From the NCBI GenBank assembly GCA_963576475.1, contig OY754973.1:13328753-13392752 (forward strand): 64,000 nt of DNA, written 5' to 3'. The stretch is from Molanna angustata (taxonomy: Eukaryota > Arthropoda > Insecta > Trichoptera > Molannidae). This document shows positions 42,885 to 54,599 of this stretch, in pieces (the first letter of the stretch is position 1; each line of letters opens with the position of its first letter). A program made the position numbers and the translations under genes. Below the pieces are notes generated by a model. The model was not told the DNA's origin. It was given only the letters and a program-made list of their open reading frames with translations, and searched no databases.

Positions 42885-43660
42885 TAAGTACTTTCTTCAC
42901 GATAAAAAAAATTAAACTTAGTAGCGGAGAGCGAAATATTATTTCCAAACAAACATACATACGAGTATTTACTATTTACTTTGCTATGCAAAAGCCACGA
43001 TGAATAGCGGTTAACCGAAGTTTATTCGAAATTAAAAAAAAACAGACCAAGAGAAAATTATATGAGAGGGAAAATACACAGAAACTTTTTTAAATAAACG
43101 AATCTTTTTAAATAGGTAAACAAAATGTACCGCTTTAAAAAGTTTTCAAATAATTCTCCATTTATTTTGTGCTTTACAGCGTGCTTTTACATTATGGAAT
43201 GATCGAGTTTAAATTTTGCACCATGCGTATTTCAGGGATTGTTTTGTTTTTTTTTCTCAAAAATGAAAAAAAATGGAGATTTTTTTGGTTAGTGATAATA
43301 ATGTGTATTGTTATAGCGCCGTTTATTTTTTTATAATTCTTTTTTTTAATCAAATAAATTACAATTAATAAGGTGTACTGATTCCATAATGTATTTTTTA
43401 ATAACCCTCTTTAATTGAGACAAAATCTCGTATTAAAAAAGGGGAGTATCTATTTTACATTGCTAGATCCACCAAAAATAGCACATCTACCTTCCAAATA
43501 ATTCAAAAACCATTTAATCAGGTTTGGACATTTATATGAAAACACATGAGTAAGTTACTTATAAGGATAATGTAAAAAGGTTAAACAAAATTTTTCAACA
43601 AATGAAAAGCTACACAAAAACAAGAATGAAAAAAAAAACTGTTTGATTGTAGTCAATTCA
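42885..43660. other. AT-rich non-coding sequence
   Basis: Only a TTATAGCGCCGTTTA remnant at about 43312 hints at another L2-like 3' end. Nothing else. Confidence 0.4.
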
Positions 43661-43664
43661 GAGT

Positions 43665-44110
43665 TCATTAATTTAACGATTCAAGATCATTCCAAGGGCG
43701 CTGATATGTAATTCAATTTGTGGTGCTCTACGAAACAAAGCTGTTTTCAGTCTTTTAGTGAAAGTGCTTATACATTGAACACTGCGGACATGTTCAGGTA
43801 CTGCATTCCACTTAATAGGCCGCTCACAACAGAGCATCCGTCATAGTAGGTAAGCTGCTTAGTTGACTCTGTCCATCTACTTTAGGGAGTTGTTACACTG
43901 TGATCCAGATGAAAATTTGAATATATTTTTGTGCTATGTTGTTCAAAGCATAAAAAAATGTTAAACAAATCTTGTACTCAACTCGCTCTGGACAATTCAA
44001 CCAGTGAAACTCGTTTAGCAGTAAATAAGTCTGCCGCTGCATTAAAAACCATCTGATATTACTAATATTCTTGTTAGTGATGTGCGAATTCCAGACCAAG
44101 ACTAGAGTGA
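43665..44110 (-). mobile_element. L2/CR1-like LINE C-terminal fragment
   Basis: Minus-strand translation has LLLNEFHWLNCPERVEYKIC and FFYALNNIAQKYIQ, parallel to LLNELHWLKCPKRVDCKVR at 14240. The downstream part decays with stops. Confidence 0.7.
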
Positions 44111-44294
44111 TGTTGATATTTTATCTCAGTCCAGTTTTTGTATTGCAAGTCTTGAAACTTTTCACAACCTAAGAAATATTTCTCTCTAAAAAGTATGCAT
44201 TACTATGAAATTTAAATAAATATTGTTTATAAATGAAATATTAATAGTATGATGATATTTGTATTGTTTTTATTTTTTTTAAATTATCAATACT

Positions 44295-44443
44295 GAAGGT
44301 ATATATGTAAGGTGTAGAACTCTATTATCCGTTTGACTAGGCTCTTTATCAACTGACCTCAGTTGATAAGGGCTAAGGATGGATTTGGAGGTAAAAGGGC
44401 CTAGTCAAGCGGATAACGTAGTTCAACACCTTAAATACCGCCA
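44295..44443. mobile_element. MITE family E, copy 2
   Basis: AAGGTGTAGAACTCTATTATCCG and its inverted partner GGATAACGTAGTTCAACACC bound an interior with TTGACTAGGCTC and TTGATAAGGGC. Confidence 0.75.
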
Positions 44444-44979
44444 GTTTCGATAATTTAAAAACAATATATATTTAATTAATTTAAATTTCAATTTGTTTAA
44501 TTTTAAAATAAATGCCAATTTGTTGAAATTTGTTAAATAATTCGTTCTACAAATGAACGATTGAACGATAAAGAGAACATATTTACGCGAGTACCTATAT
44601 CCGATTCGATCTCAATTTGATTGTAAACGGCGATAAAATTCTCACGTCATAAGCAGCACATACTATTTCCTTGCAATTTGAAGTGGGAATGCAATATGCC
44701 AAGATCCACTTCATCTCTCAGATACCGACATAACCAGGAAGCGTGTCGGTATTGCAAATATTCTAGTATTATATTAAATTATATAGTTCGTTAACGATGC
44801 AGTAAATTTAGTTTGGCATTCATATAAAACATCTGATCATATATTAACTCATTTATACCGCGAAGCGACGACTTGAACTCGAAATACCAGAACTACGCCA
44901 GACGTGCACTATTTTGTATTTCCCATCCCTATAGCAGAAAGGTACCTTCATACACAATACCTATCTTCATTTAAATAAA
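44444..44979. other. Non-coding spacer
   Basis: Nothing recognised. Confidence 0.4.
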
Positions 44980-46015
44980 CTAGTTGCATGTAACACATGA
45001 GATCCAACTGTCGATAGCGATAGTATGTATAGTTGAAGAATATGTACCAAACTATAAACCCATAGATACAAATTATTGAATATTTTCAGATATTTTGTTT
45101 TCTATACAACATATGTAGGTATGTATGTCAAGATAGGATAGTATGGAAGAAGATCCTTTTTCCTACCCAGAATATGCAAATTGCATGATGGTATGTATGT
45201 ATGTTTGGAGATGAAGTAACAAACTATTAAGTCTTCTTACATATTGTGTATAGGCGACTGCCATACAAAATGTATGAAGCGATGTCGTCACTAAATTCAA
45301 TTTTTAAAAAAATTGTTAAAAAAAAATCGAGATCTTCTACTACAATGTTAATATTTTTTATAGAAAATTAAATTATCTAGTTGGGGTGTTTCGGCTTTTT
45401 TCGATAATTGTAAAAGTTTTGGAAATATAGGCAGTTAAACTCATAAATTTATCATAAAAAAAATATTTTTCTTAATAAAAAATGTTTGAGAAACCCTGGA
45501 ATTTTTTTGAAAAAACTAATTTGAGATTTTGTATTTGTCTATGTTTGTACCAATTTTCAGCGTTCTACCGTTTATGGTTTCTGAGATATATGGAAAAATA
45601 AAATAAAAATTCAAAAGTTGATAACCCCTGACTGAAACAAAAATTCAAAATTCTGAGTATAAAAGTTTTGTAGGCCTGTAACTGTTTATATATTCTGAAA
45701 TTTTAGGCTCTGTAAATTGAGCGGATCAAAAGTTATAAGGGGGGGACGGACACACAGACACACACACACAGACACACAGACACACACACAGACACACACA
45801 CACACAGACACACGAAATGTTCTACTCCGAATTCTGAGTAAATCTGTGTATGGAACATATATGCTGCGAAGCCTCTAAGTTGGTGTTTTTTGACTTCAAA
45901 GTTGGAAAATCCATGAAAAAAGTAGACCTCTCCATACAATTCTCGCGTATTCTGGCTTGATACATTGTCGATATGTTAAGAGAACAAAGTTCTCCTGAAC
46001 AAATCGACAGTTGGA
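44980..46015 (-). mobile_element. Non-autonomous Helitron, minus copy 6
   Basis: A^CTAGTTGCATGT...CGACAGTTGGA^T. Internal differences from copy 5 are few, consistent with recent spread. Confidence 0.92.
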
Positions 46016-46403
46016 TGATCTCTCTAAACAATTTTTAATATATATTTATCTCAAGTAAATGAGTCACTGTTTTTTTATATTTTTTTACTTTTAGCAGATT
46101 GTATTGTAAATACTTAAAAGCATGTAAATATTGAATGTCAGTAGGTACTACATATTATTATTATTTGAAAAAAAAATTGAAAATGACAACAAAATTAAAC
46201 AATGTTAAAAAAATGTGTCACACACATACATATCTTGAGCTAGATAAGTGTGTGAAAGTTTATTGTGTTTTGTATTTGAATATAAGATTTTAAGTTTCAT
46301 TTGTTTTAATTTTATTTATTTATATAATTTAAGTACAGGTGTACCTAAAAGGTGAAGTCGATCGGACTTATAGTTTGGGCTGTAGAGAGAATACAAAAAG
46401 GAT

Positions 46404-46492
46404 TTTCCGTACGCCGTACGTCATACGCCGTACGCCATACGCCGTACGCCATACGCCGTACGCCATACGCCGCACGCCATACATACAAACAC
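46404..46492. repeat. Heptamer minisatellite CGTACGC/CATACGC
   Basis: Alternating CGTACGC and CATACGC heptamers (14-base higher unit), about 11 heptamers. Markedly GC-rich for this window. The short ORFs over it are repeat artefacts. Confidence 0.93.
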
Positions 46493-46774
46493 ATCATGAC
46501 AAAACTCACAGTATGCACTCTCTACATGATACGCGTTGAGAAATTGATGTAAAAAAATACGCTAAAAAGTTGTGAAATCATGACTCTCCCCTATTCCATA
46601 GTGTGGAGAGTAAAAATAAAATGGAGAAGTAAGAAAAAAAATACAAAAAAAAGAAAAGAGCAAAAAATAAAAATAACACCTCACATAGCAATGAGGAAAA
46701 GAAGGAGGTTACGGAAAGATATAGAAGGAATTCAGGAACTATTTGACAGATAAAGTTTTTTTATTTTACGAATA

Positions 46775-47232
46775 TATTTATTATTGCATATGCGCAAACA
46801 TTGGATTTTTTTCCCTGTCGGGAGTCAAAGATATTTTTTAACAGATTTTTAATTATCTCAATAGAGACGAAGTTGGAATATTTATTGTAGGAGAACCGGG
46901 AAATCAAGGCACCTACAGGGCTTACGACCTGTCATCGGCTGGTTTACGTGATCACTTTATGCGCTTGCGCAACGTTCACCAATTATGCCTTTTTAATGAG
47001 ATCCCTATCAATTCAATTTTGGAAGTTCTATATATTGTAATACTGAAATTCTTTTCGCTTGAAAATAAGGAATTTTTACTACAGCCATCTGTGGGTGAAA
47101 TTATGAACAACAATCTTATTATTTTTTATTTATATTGTTGTAACGCCATCTATTGGATTTCCCGGTTCTCCTACAATAAATATTCCAACTTCGTCTCTAT
47201 TGAGGTAACTAAAAATCTGTTAAAAAATTTTT
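46775..47232. mobile_element. Foldback element, family B, copy 3
   Basis: Arms of about 75 bases, nearly perfect (ATCTCAATAGAGACGAAGTT..CTACAATAAATATTCC), plus the TGCATATGCGCAAACATTGG module outside the left arm. Interior AAGGCACCTACAGGGCTTAC matches the 18098 copy. Confidence 0.85.
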
Positions 47233-48395
47233 AGTTTACCTTTAAATATTTGAATGGATTGAGATGACATTACTTCATCACTTAGGCCATTCCATAGTCT
47301 AGCTTATTGTACTTGAAAAGAAGAGCTGAAAACTACTATAGTGTGAATGGGGATAGCTAGTATAGTAAGTTCAGCAGATTGAAGGGGTAAGCCGTGACTT
47401 GACAAGAAAACGACGTTATTTTTTAAATATTGTGGTGTATAGGTATTTTAAATAATCGTAAAAAGTATTGGCAATATGTGAATGTTACGACGATCTCGTA
47501 TCTTTGACCAACGAAGTATTGTGTATTGTGTTTTTATATGACAGGTAAATATTGAAAATTTCTATTATAATTTGATTTGTGAAAACAGTTTATACTTAAA
47601 ATACATGGCTTGAAGAATTAGCAGTAAAATGTCACAATACATTATGAAGATAAAATTAATATATTATATTCCTCTCTAATATACAAAAAAAAACAATACC
47701 CAGGCATCGCCTTTAAATTTTTAGTATGCAATTGAAACTTTGATAAATCCATAAATAATTTATTGAAGCAACGTGTCATCATAGTTATGTAACTAAGTAT
47801 AATATTATATCCTATTGTTTATGTGTATTAAGTGTAAATGTTTCTCCATGATGCCAATATTCTAATATAGATGGATCTACGATCTACAGTTTGTTATTAT
47901 CACTCTTATAAAAAAATATATACGTAACAGAAAAAAAATGCAATATTAATGTATAACGCAAAAAATCTAATAACGAGGTTTAAATTTCATTACAGCAGTT
48001 AAATATAAGTAGATACTAATATTAAAGCATCCATTTAACTCTGTGTTGTGGTTTCATAAATATTTTATCGCTTATGTACCGTCGGATATAAAACGGATAC
48101 TATTAAAATACTATATTTTATTATTTTCTTCGTAGAATATTGTATAGTTAATGAATTTTCATCTCAATGCTAGTTTTTATGAAAATGGAGGAAATGAAAT
48201 ACAAAAAATAAGTTCATTGGCTGAGTGGAAAGTGCACTATATGTACCTATAATATATAAAAGCATTTTATGTTTTTTGAGAAATGGAAAAAAGTATACCG
48301 ACATACAAAGTATTCTACTATATATTATCTATTATTAATAAATAAAATATTAAAACAAAAAAAATCAATAAATAAAATAAGTTCAAATCACTTTT
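47233..48395. other. AT-rich sequence, mostly unassigned
   Basis: A decayed minus-strand CR1-like stretch may lie at about 47250-47480 (a segment resembling 10850-10950). Otherwise nothing recognised. Confidence 0.35.
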
Positions 48396-48399
48396 TAAT

Positions 48400-48620
48400 T
48401 CTACTTCTTGCCGGTTTTAGGCCGAAGGCCTGTTTTTTCAGTCGGATACTGCCTCTTGTGATCTGGATGTCTAGCTGTCACTCCATCTTTTTGCTGGTCT
48501 ACCCCTTGCTCTACGACCCTCCGGGACTTTCTTGGTGACAATTTTGGGCAGTCGATTGTCTCCCATTCTCTCGACATGGTCTCTCTATTGACGCCTTCGC
48601 CCTTTACCCAAGCGGATGAT
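48400..48620 (-). mobile_element. RTE-like RT C-terminal remnant
   Basis: Minus-strand translation in pieces: RDHVERMGDNRLPKIVTK, GRRARGRPAKRWSD, SRSQEAVSD. The H-V-x-R-M...G-R-R-x-x-G-R-P-x-x-R-W-x-D pattern marks RTE-like C-termini. Broken by frameshifts. Confidence 0.6.
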
Positions 48621-48695
48621 GTCGTCTAAAACGCAATTTTCGAATAAATCATTTTCGCTTATTTCGGAAATGTCTTAAAAATTATAAAAAAACGT

Positions 48696-48884
48696 AAACA
48701 CTTCCTTGCACTCTACGCAAGAGTCGAATTTATTGCCGTATGTCAATTTCTTTCAACTAACCACCGTATCCACCCCAGAAGAGTAGCAATTGGGTGATAA
48801 ATTAATTTAGATAAATTTCTCATCGGCTGCGGATCGAACCCAGGACGCCCACGCCTATTGGCTCACCAACTGAGCCACAGCGGT
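48696..48884 (-). mobile_element. SINE family 2, copy 2
   Basis: tRNA-like head on the minus strand: TACCGCTGTGGCTCAGTTGG (A-box) and GGTTCGATCCGC (B-box region). The body ends TTGCGTAGAGTGCAAGGAAG. Unbroken relative to 5658-6093. Confidence 0.85.
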
Positions 48885-49239
48885 ACGTAAAATATTTATC
48901 TAAATGATTTTTTAAATAAAAATTTAATAATATTTACTTCACCAGAAAGCATTGTTACCTCATACAATAGTTATTTAATTACAATAGTCACTGAATACGG
49001 GGTAGTGTAAAACTAGAAGACACATCTTATACAAAAATCTGTATCATATGATTATTCTTCCTCCACCACCACCCGTTCTGTATGAATCATAGTACCATAA
49101 TGATTTGTCGGAATACAAATTTGTTGCACAATGCACAACCACATTAATTTTGCTCTTTTTTGGAGCATCTTCATTAAGTTTATTTTTTTTAATGTTCATT
49201 GTTATTTATAATTAAAAAAAATATTTGTCATCATACCTA

Positions 49240-49490
49240 GTCATTAGATGTAAAAGAAAGTACAGTATCTTACACCTAAATCAACAAAAATAATATAAAT
49301 AATGAAAAAAAAACAAATATACAAAGTATGACTTATGACGAAAAAAAATATTCTAATATCCATACACAGAAAACAAAGGAAGTACACAATATCATAAAAG
49401 ATTTTTTCCTTTATATATTCAATACCTAGGCGACGAAAAGCGGCAAGACCAGATGCTTCCTTCACACATTATGGCAAATCATTATACAAT
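49240..49490 (-). mobile_element. CR1-like LINE C-terminal remnant
   Basis: Minus-strand QLYNDLP, a stop, then CVKEASGLAAFRRLGIEYIK. This resembles the W/Y-N-x-L-P...F-x-x-x-L-x-x-Y-L end of CR1-like RT. The 3' part is AT-rich. Confidence 0.55.
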
Positions 49491-50131
49491 TGAAAAAAAT
49501 TGTAATAAGTACTTACACATTATTTTGTGTACCTGTCAGGTTAGTCTGATATAGTCCTTTACATTCATGTATGAAGATAAATGAATGAAAACATGATAGC
49601 CGAAGTTTCTTATATTTCTTTATGAAATATGTATGTGTATAATGGACTATATGAATCAGAATAATTGAAAACATTATATATACATTATTTTTTTATGGCG
49701 ACCCTTAATTTATAATCGTAAAAAATTAAATATATTATAAACGACATGATTTTCACGGGAAATTCATGAAGGGTTACTTTTAAGAGTAACCCGCTTTTTA
49801 TATTTCTGAGAAGGACTGCTATTCTCCGTAAAATAACAAAAAAAGGGTTGATATACTCCCGTTCAATATAGTACAAAAGCTGGTTATAATAGTAAATAAA
49901 CTTTCGAATATGAATTCGAAATTCATGTTTTTTCTAGGGTAGCGACATTGGTAAATAATTTCTCTAGCAATACTTGCTTCTATGGGTTTGAAAAACACTG
50001 GTTAGTTGAAAGAAATTCTCATTAGATGACTAATTTTCTAAACTTGTTCAGGGTGCTCAATAATGATAATTATAAGTATGATAGCGTAATTCTATTTGAA
50101 TTACGTAGATGGATAATCTTGTGGTTTTGTG
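49491..50131. other. AT-rich non-coding sequence
   Basis: A small hairpin GGGTTACTTTTAAGAGTAACCC sits at 49773-49794. No gene recognised. Confidence 0.4.
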
Positions 50132-50135
50132 TTAA

Positions 50136-50773
50136 AGGGGGGACTGCTGCCAACGTACCTATTTTTCAATTTGATATACCACCATTATTTCTAATCAAAT
50201 CGTTTTGAAAAAAATAATTCAGATAGTATGGATATTAATAATGAAAAATATACCTTAACTTTTTGATAATGTTCTGTATGAATTCTTGTAGAAAAATAAT
50301 GGCATACCCCGATTTTCAACGTTTATCTTATATTTTTAATAAACTATAAGGCGTAGTTCAATATATATTTTTTTTAATTGAAGAAGACAAATATATCTAG
50401 AAAAATATGATGCGACGTTGTATTAATGCTTCAGGTTTAGTAAATAAACCTAAAAAACATTTGTTTTCCATTCAGCGCCATTGTGAAATAAAAGTTTTTT
50501 TGGTTTACTTGCCTAACCTGACGCATCAATGCAACTTCGCATAGTATTTTTCCAGATATTTTGTTCTTCTCTAATTTATAAAAAAATATATTGCTCTATA
50601 CTTTATATTTAATTTGTTATTTAAGATAATAATATATACAGAACATTATCAAAAAGTTAAGATTTCTTTATTAATATCAAAAATAACAAGGTTATTTTTT
50701 CAAAATAATTCGTTTTGTAGTAATAATGCAATTTAAAATTGAAAAAATAGGTACGTTGGTAGCAGTCACCCTC
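50136..50773. mobile_element. TTAA-flanked foldback element
   Basis: TTAA at 50132-50135 and 50774-50777 directly flank long inverted arms: GGACTGCTGCCAACGTACCT and its near reverse complement AGGTACGTTGGTAGCAGTCA. The arms run for over 200 bases each (ATAATGTTCTGTAT / ATACAGAACATTAT). TTAA duplication is the piggyBac habit, but the ends AGGGGG / CCCTC are not the usual piggyBac CCC start on the expected strand. No transposase ORF. Confidence 0.75.
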
Positions 50774-50914
50774 TTAATCCAATGGAAAAAAGTCGATAAA
50801 CAATTTCTAATTAAAAATATAAAATTTTAAAAAAGGTACACCAAAACTGCTAAAAAACAATTTCAGTATAATGCATTGAATAATACGCTTTTTAAAAATT
50901 CTTCGTCTTTATCG

Positions 50915-51050
50915 TGTGTGTCAGGTCCCTCCGTCATCGACTATCACTTGAGAGAAACAACCTCGGTCCTGAGAAGTGCAAAGAAGCTCCTCCACAATGT
51001 TTCGGAGTCAGGAAAGCCACCATCTTACGAACCTTATGCGGCCATCAAAT
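50915..51050 (-). mobile_element. RTE-like RT C-terminal fragment
   Basis: GTCAGGTCCCTCCGTCATCG and CTCCTCCACAATGTTTCGGA align with the 22340-22525 fragment. Decayed. Confidence 0.55.
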
Positions 51051-51448
51051 TTCCTAAAAAATACTATTTCGAATTGTATAAATGAAATAATTGAAAATAA
51101 ATTGTACCTTGGTATAGTACAATTTATTTTAAAGTTGAATTCGTGTTAAAAGTATGTGCATATAACAATAAGTACCGTAGTAAAATCTCTGATTCTCTAG
51201 TCTTATTATAAAATGCTCTTTGTTTCACATGAACATGGATTTAACCATCCAGAAAGGAAAAACCGTTAAACTTGTCTGATGTTTTGATAATAACAGTTGT
51301 ATCTTAAGATTCCGTTAGTAATGGGAGTTTAAATCCCTTCAATATTCATTAAGAAAGCTGAGCAAAATGAGTGTACTAATTTTAACATGGCAATTCAGTC
51401 ATTTCTATAGTATCCATAAAACAAACTATTTTATGATATTAAGACACA

Positions 51449-52345
51449 TACAGCCATTTTCATAAAAAGCAGCAAAAGGACCCTTTAGTTGAAGGCTCTT
51501 TAAAAATTTAAAGTCGCCTTTAAGTCGTTGCGTTTCATAAATAATAATGCCACGTACTTTAGTAAAAGGCAGAAATGTCACCAAAATACCTGAAAGTTTG
51601 CAATATTGCTATCAAAATCTATGGAAACATAGCTCATAGCATAAGTAAATCTTTATGTCTACTATCATATAATATGTTATTTCTGTCATTGAATTGATTA
51701 TTGATGTATAGGACATGTTTATGGAATCAAAACCTATCTAAAAATTCTCCTTAATTCTACTTTTTCATGTGGTCGATTCTTTTCCTATACACTTTTCACC
51801 GCCGTATCACCGCCGCATCTTCTAATTAGCTAATTTTGTAAACATAATTTTGCTATATTATTTATAAAAAAAATGTTTAAATAATAATAAAACTATTGAA
51901 CATTAGTAAGTAATGTGCACATGATCATCAACATTCAATTGAAAATATTGACATCAACAAGAACTGACAACTGACTTGAACATTATGTCATAATGCAGCA
52001 GACTCTGGTGGCAAAAAATGAACTGCTCTTAAAGAAGACTTTAGTGACTAAAGTACGAAGACACAGGACTTTAATTTTTTTTTTTAAATGAATATGTCCT
52101 TGTTAAATAAGTACATATACATCTTCCTACGTTCCCTTAAATAAGCATAAATGCTTGTGCTATAAGTGAACGAAATCGGTCGAGGCAGGATTCGAACTAG
52201 CGACCACTGGATTACTAACTCAATGCGCTAACCGCTCTGCCATCGACCCATCTAAAGTGAACTTTAAATGACATTTTGTTGTTATGAAACACAATTTATT
52301 TCAAAGTCGACATTAAGTCTCCTTTAATTTTTATGAAATTGGCCA
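51449..52345. mobile_element. Probable MITE carrying a SINE family 3 copy
   Basis: The left end CCATTTTCATAAAAAGCAGC and the right end, reverse-complemented GCCAATTTCATAAAAATTAA, are similar and followed by AAAGGA and GTCGACTTT / TTTAAGTCG-like sequence. The inverted similarity is imperfect, so the outline is tentative. Confidence 0.45.
52085..52256 (-). mobile_element. SINE family 3, copy 2
   Basis: Minus strand: GATGGCAGAGCGGTTAGCGC (A-box), AGTTCGAATCCTGCC (intact B-box), GACCGATTTCGTTCACTTAT and the AGCACAAGCATTTATGC body, with a poly-A end (T11 on plus at about 52077). Matches 13995-14176. Confidence 0.85.
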
Positions 52346-52977
52346 ATAGAAAAGTAAATAAATAATTTTTACTATGTGAAAGTTAAAAGAATCATTATTT
52401 TCATTTTTAATTTTACGATTTTCAAGTCACTTCCATTGAAATAAAAAAATACTATTTTGGCCTCGTAAATGCAAAAAAAATACATATTTATGTATATTTT
52501 AAAGTTTTTATACCTACATGATTGTCTAATTTTGTTTTAAATTGACGAATTAATTTTTTTAATGGCTGACTTATTGTTAAAATAAACAATTTTTTTCATA
52601 AATTTGTTCAAAAGCGGAGCACTTGTTCCGTGTTTATTTCTAATTTTTCATGCAATTTTTCTCCTTATTCATAGTTTAAATCCTAAGATTGGTTTGCACC
52701 AAGCTCGAGTGTGAAAATTATTGAGGTTCAGAATACGTTGTAGCTTTGGTGAAATTGGTGAATAAGACAAAGCATGTAAATGTTTCTCGAAGTCTAAATA
52801 GATTTGTTAATCATTATTTCTTCTCTCTCAAGAGAATGTATTCACCATATATTTCGACAAATATATGTGAAGTTTGTATTGATTTCAACGAATGCATAAC
52901 TTTCACGAAAATTTCAAATGCTTCACTCAGTAGAGCATCATTTAATTAAAGCATTCATACAAATTGATTAATTTTAG
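52346..52977. other. AT-rich non-coding sequence
   Basis: The ORF at 52746-52949 (67 codons) has no recognised motif. Confidence 0.4.
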
Positions 52978-53040
52978 GATAACAAAAATCACATTGTATA
53001 AAACAATTATTAGAACAGTTGTGACATATGGATGTGAAGC
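52978..53040 (+). mobile_element. RT fragment next to a Helitron piece
   Basis: Plus frame reads ITKITLYKTIIRTVVTYGCE, the LYK-T-x-x-R-x-V-x-TYG-x-E(A/C)W block that follows the catalytic core in RTE-like RTs. Only about 20 codons survive before Helitron sequence begins. Confidence 0.6.
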
Positions 53041-53228
53041 ATGATGGTATGTATGTATGTTTGAAGATTAAGTATCAAACTATTAAGTCTTCTTAGATAT
53101 AATGTATAGGTCACAGCCATACAAATTGTATTAAGCGATGTCGTCACTAAATTCAATTTTTATAATAATTGTAAAAAAAGTTTGAGATGTACTACTACAA
53201 TGTTCATATTTTTTATAGCAAAATAAAT
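53038..53228 (-). mobile_element. Helitron fragment (3'-half part)
   Basis: CATGATGGTATGTATGTATG, ACTATTAAGTCTTCTTAGAT and GCGATGTCGTCACTAAATTC match the minus-strand Helitron copies. It breaks at AAATTATCT. Confidence 0.8.
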
Positions 53229-53498
53229 TATCTTCATCTAATATCATTAAATAATACACGAAAAATCGCAGATATGATGATACTATATATAATATTAAAT
53301 TATCAGTTATATGTACCAAATATCCACAAATTCAAATAACAGTACCACTTAGAAATACCACATTTAGAAATATTTTTCACTTAAAATTCTTTAATACGAA
53401 TATCGGTTATTTCTCTCCAATTCCTCGCTTAATCAGAATATACAACTGAGTTCATCAAATTAATAATATTGACATATTCTTAAACTCTAAATTAACTT

Positions 53499-54057
53499 TC
53501 AAAAAACACATAATATCCTAGTTCGTAACCTCTTAATTCTTTCGCTTAAGTTATGTTAAGTTGATTTTCATGTTTCATTTGTTTATTCTTTGAATCTACA
53601 ACTCTAAACTTACTATGTAACTTCCACCCGCAACATAATAAAAATATACATGTAAAATAGACACTGCACCTTCCGTACACTGCATAGTGTAGTGTAGGTA
53701 GGAAATTTATATACATACAAACAATTCTTATTATGATATGTACTTCCCATATATGAACTTTTCAAAAAACACATAATATCCCAGTTCGTAACCTCTTAAT
53801 TCTTTCGTTTAAATTTATGTTTAACTTCTCTGTTTATTTTCTCATGTTTAAGTATTGTTTGATTTTCATGTTTCATTTGTTTGATCTTTGAATCTACAAC
53901 TCTAAACTTAATATGTAACTTCCACCCGCAACATAATAATTATATACATGTAAAATATACACTGCACCGTCCGTACACTGCATAGTGTAGTGTAGGTAGG
54001 AAATTTATATACCTACAAACAATTCTTATTATGATATGTACTTCCCATATATAAACT
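53499..54057. repeat. Tandem duplication, about 260-300 bp unit
   Basis: The segment from TTTCAAAAAACACATAATAT to TGATATGTACTTCCCATATA occurs twice in direct orientation (53499-53758 and 53759-54057). The second copy is longer by about 40 bases. Both contain CACTGCATAGTGTAGTGTAG. Confidence 0.88.
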
Positions 54058-54058
54058 A

Positions 54059-54265
54059 TTATGCGCAGAAATATTTGGGCATTCATGCCTGTGTCTGTGC
54101 TTAATTAAATAAAATAAAATAAAAATAAAATTATGCGCAGAAATATTTGGGCATTCATGCCTGTGTCTGTGCTTAATTAAATAAAATAAAATAAAAATAA
54201 AATTATGCGCAGAAATATTTGGGCATTCATGCCTGTGTCTATGCCTAGTTAAATAAAATAAAATA
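54059..54265. repeat. 72 bp tandem repeat, three units
   Basis: TTATGCGCAGAAATATTTGG recurs at 54059, 54131 and 54203, exactly 72 bases apart. Each unit ends in (TAAAA)n. Confidence 0.95.
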
Positions 54266-54267
54266 AA

Positions 54268-54428
54268 ATAAAATATGCTGCGAAGCCTCTAAGTTGGTGT
54301 TTTTTTACTTCAAATTTGAAAAAAACCGTGAAAAATATAGACCTTGCATACAAACCTCGCGTACATTGGCTTGATAATTTGTCGATATGTTAAGAGAAAT
54401 AAATTATCTTGAACAAATCGACAGTTAG
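54268..54428 (-). mobile_element. Helitron fragment (5' end)
   Basis: ATGCTGCGAAGCCTCTAAGT to CAAATCGACAGTTAGAAT matches the right end of the minus-strand Helitrons, with the terminal GTTGGAT changed to GTTAGAA. The middle (about 490 bases in intact copies) is replaced by the tandem repeats. Confidence 0.8.
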
Positions 54429-54585
54429 AATAATTTAAAAAGTAACATACGCATAACTATAAATGACACTATTCATATTAGCTGAACAAAGGTTTCCTTA
54501 AAGCACTTACACAAACGTGAATTAAAAAAATAAACCAGCACCTAATGACTTTGTTATACTCATTTGAAATTGTTTATAAAACAGG

Positions 54586-54599
54586 AAGATATTATAAAT
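54586..54599. repeat. Target-site duplication of the RTE LINE, left
   Basis: AAGATATTATAAAT, repeated at 58583-58596. Confidence 0.9.

Noticed and set aside
28494..45939. Recurrent minus-strand peptide starting MYGEVYFFHGFSNFEV in the Helitron copies
   Set aside because: Its conservation reflects the recent spread of the Helitron. It runs into the AC microsatellite and has no recognised domain. More diverged plus-strand copies do not keep it open.
52746..52949. 67-codon plus ORF as a host gene
   Set aside because: No motif, no splice context and no related copy in the window.
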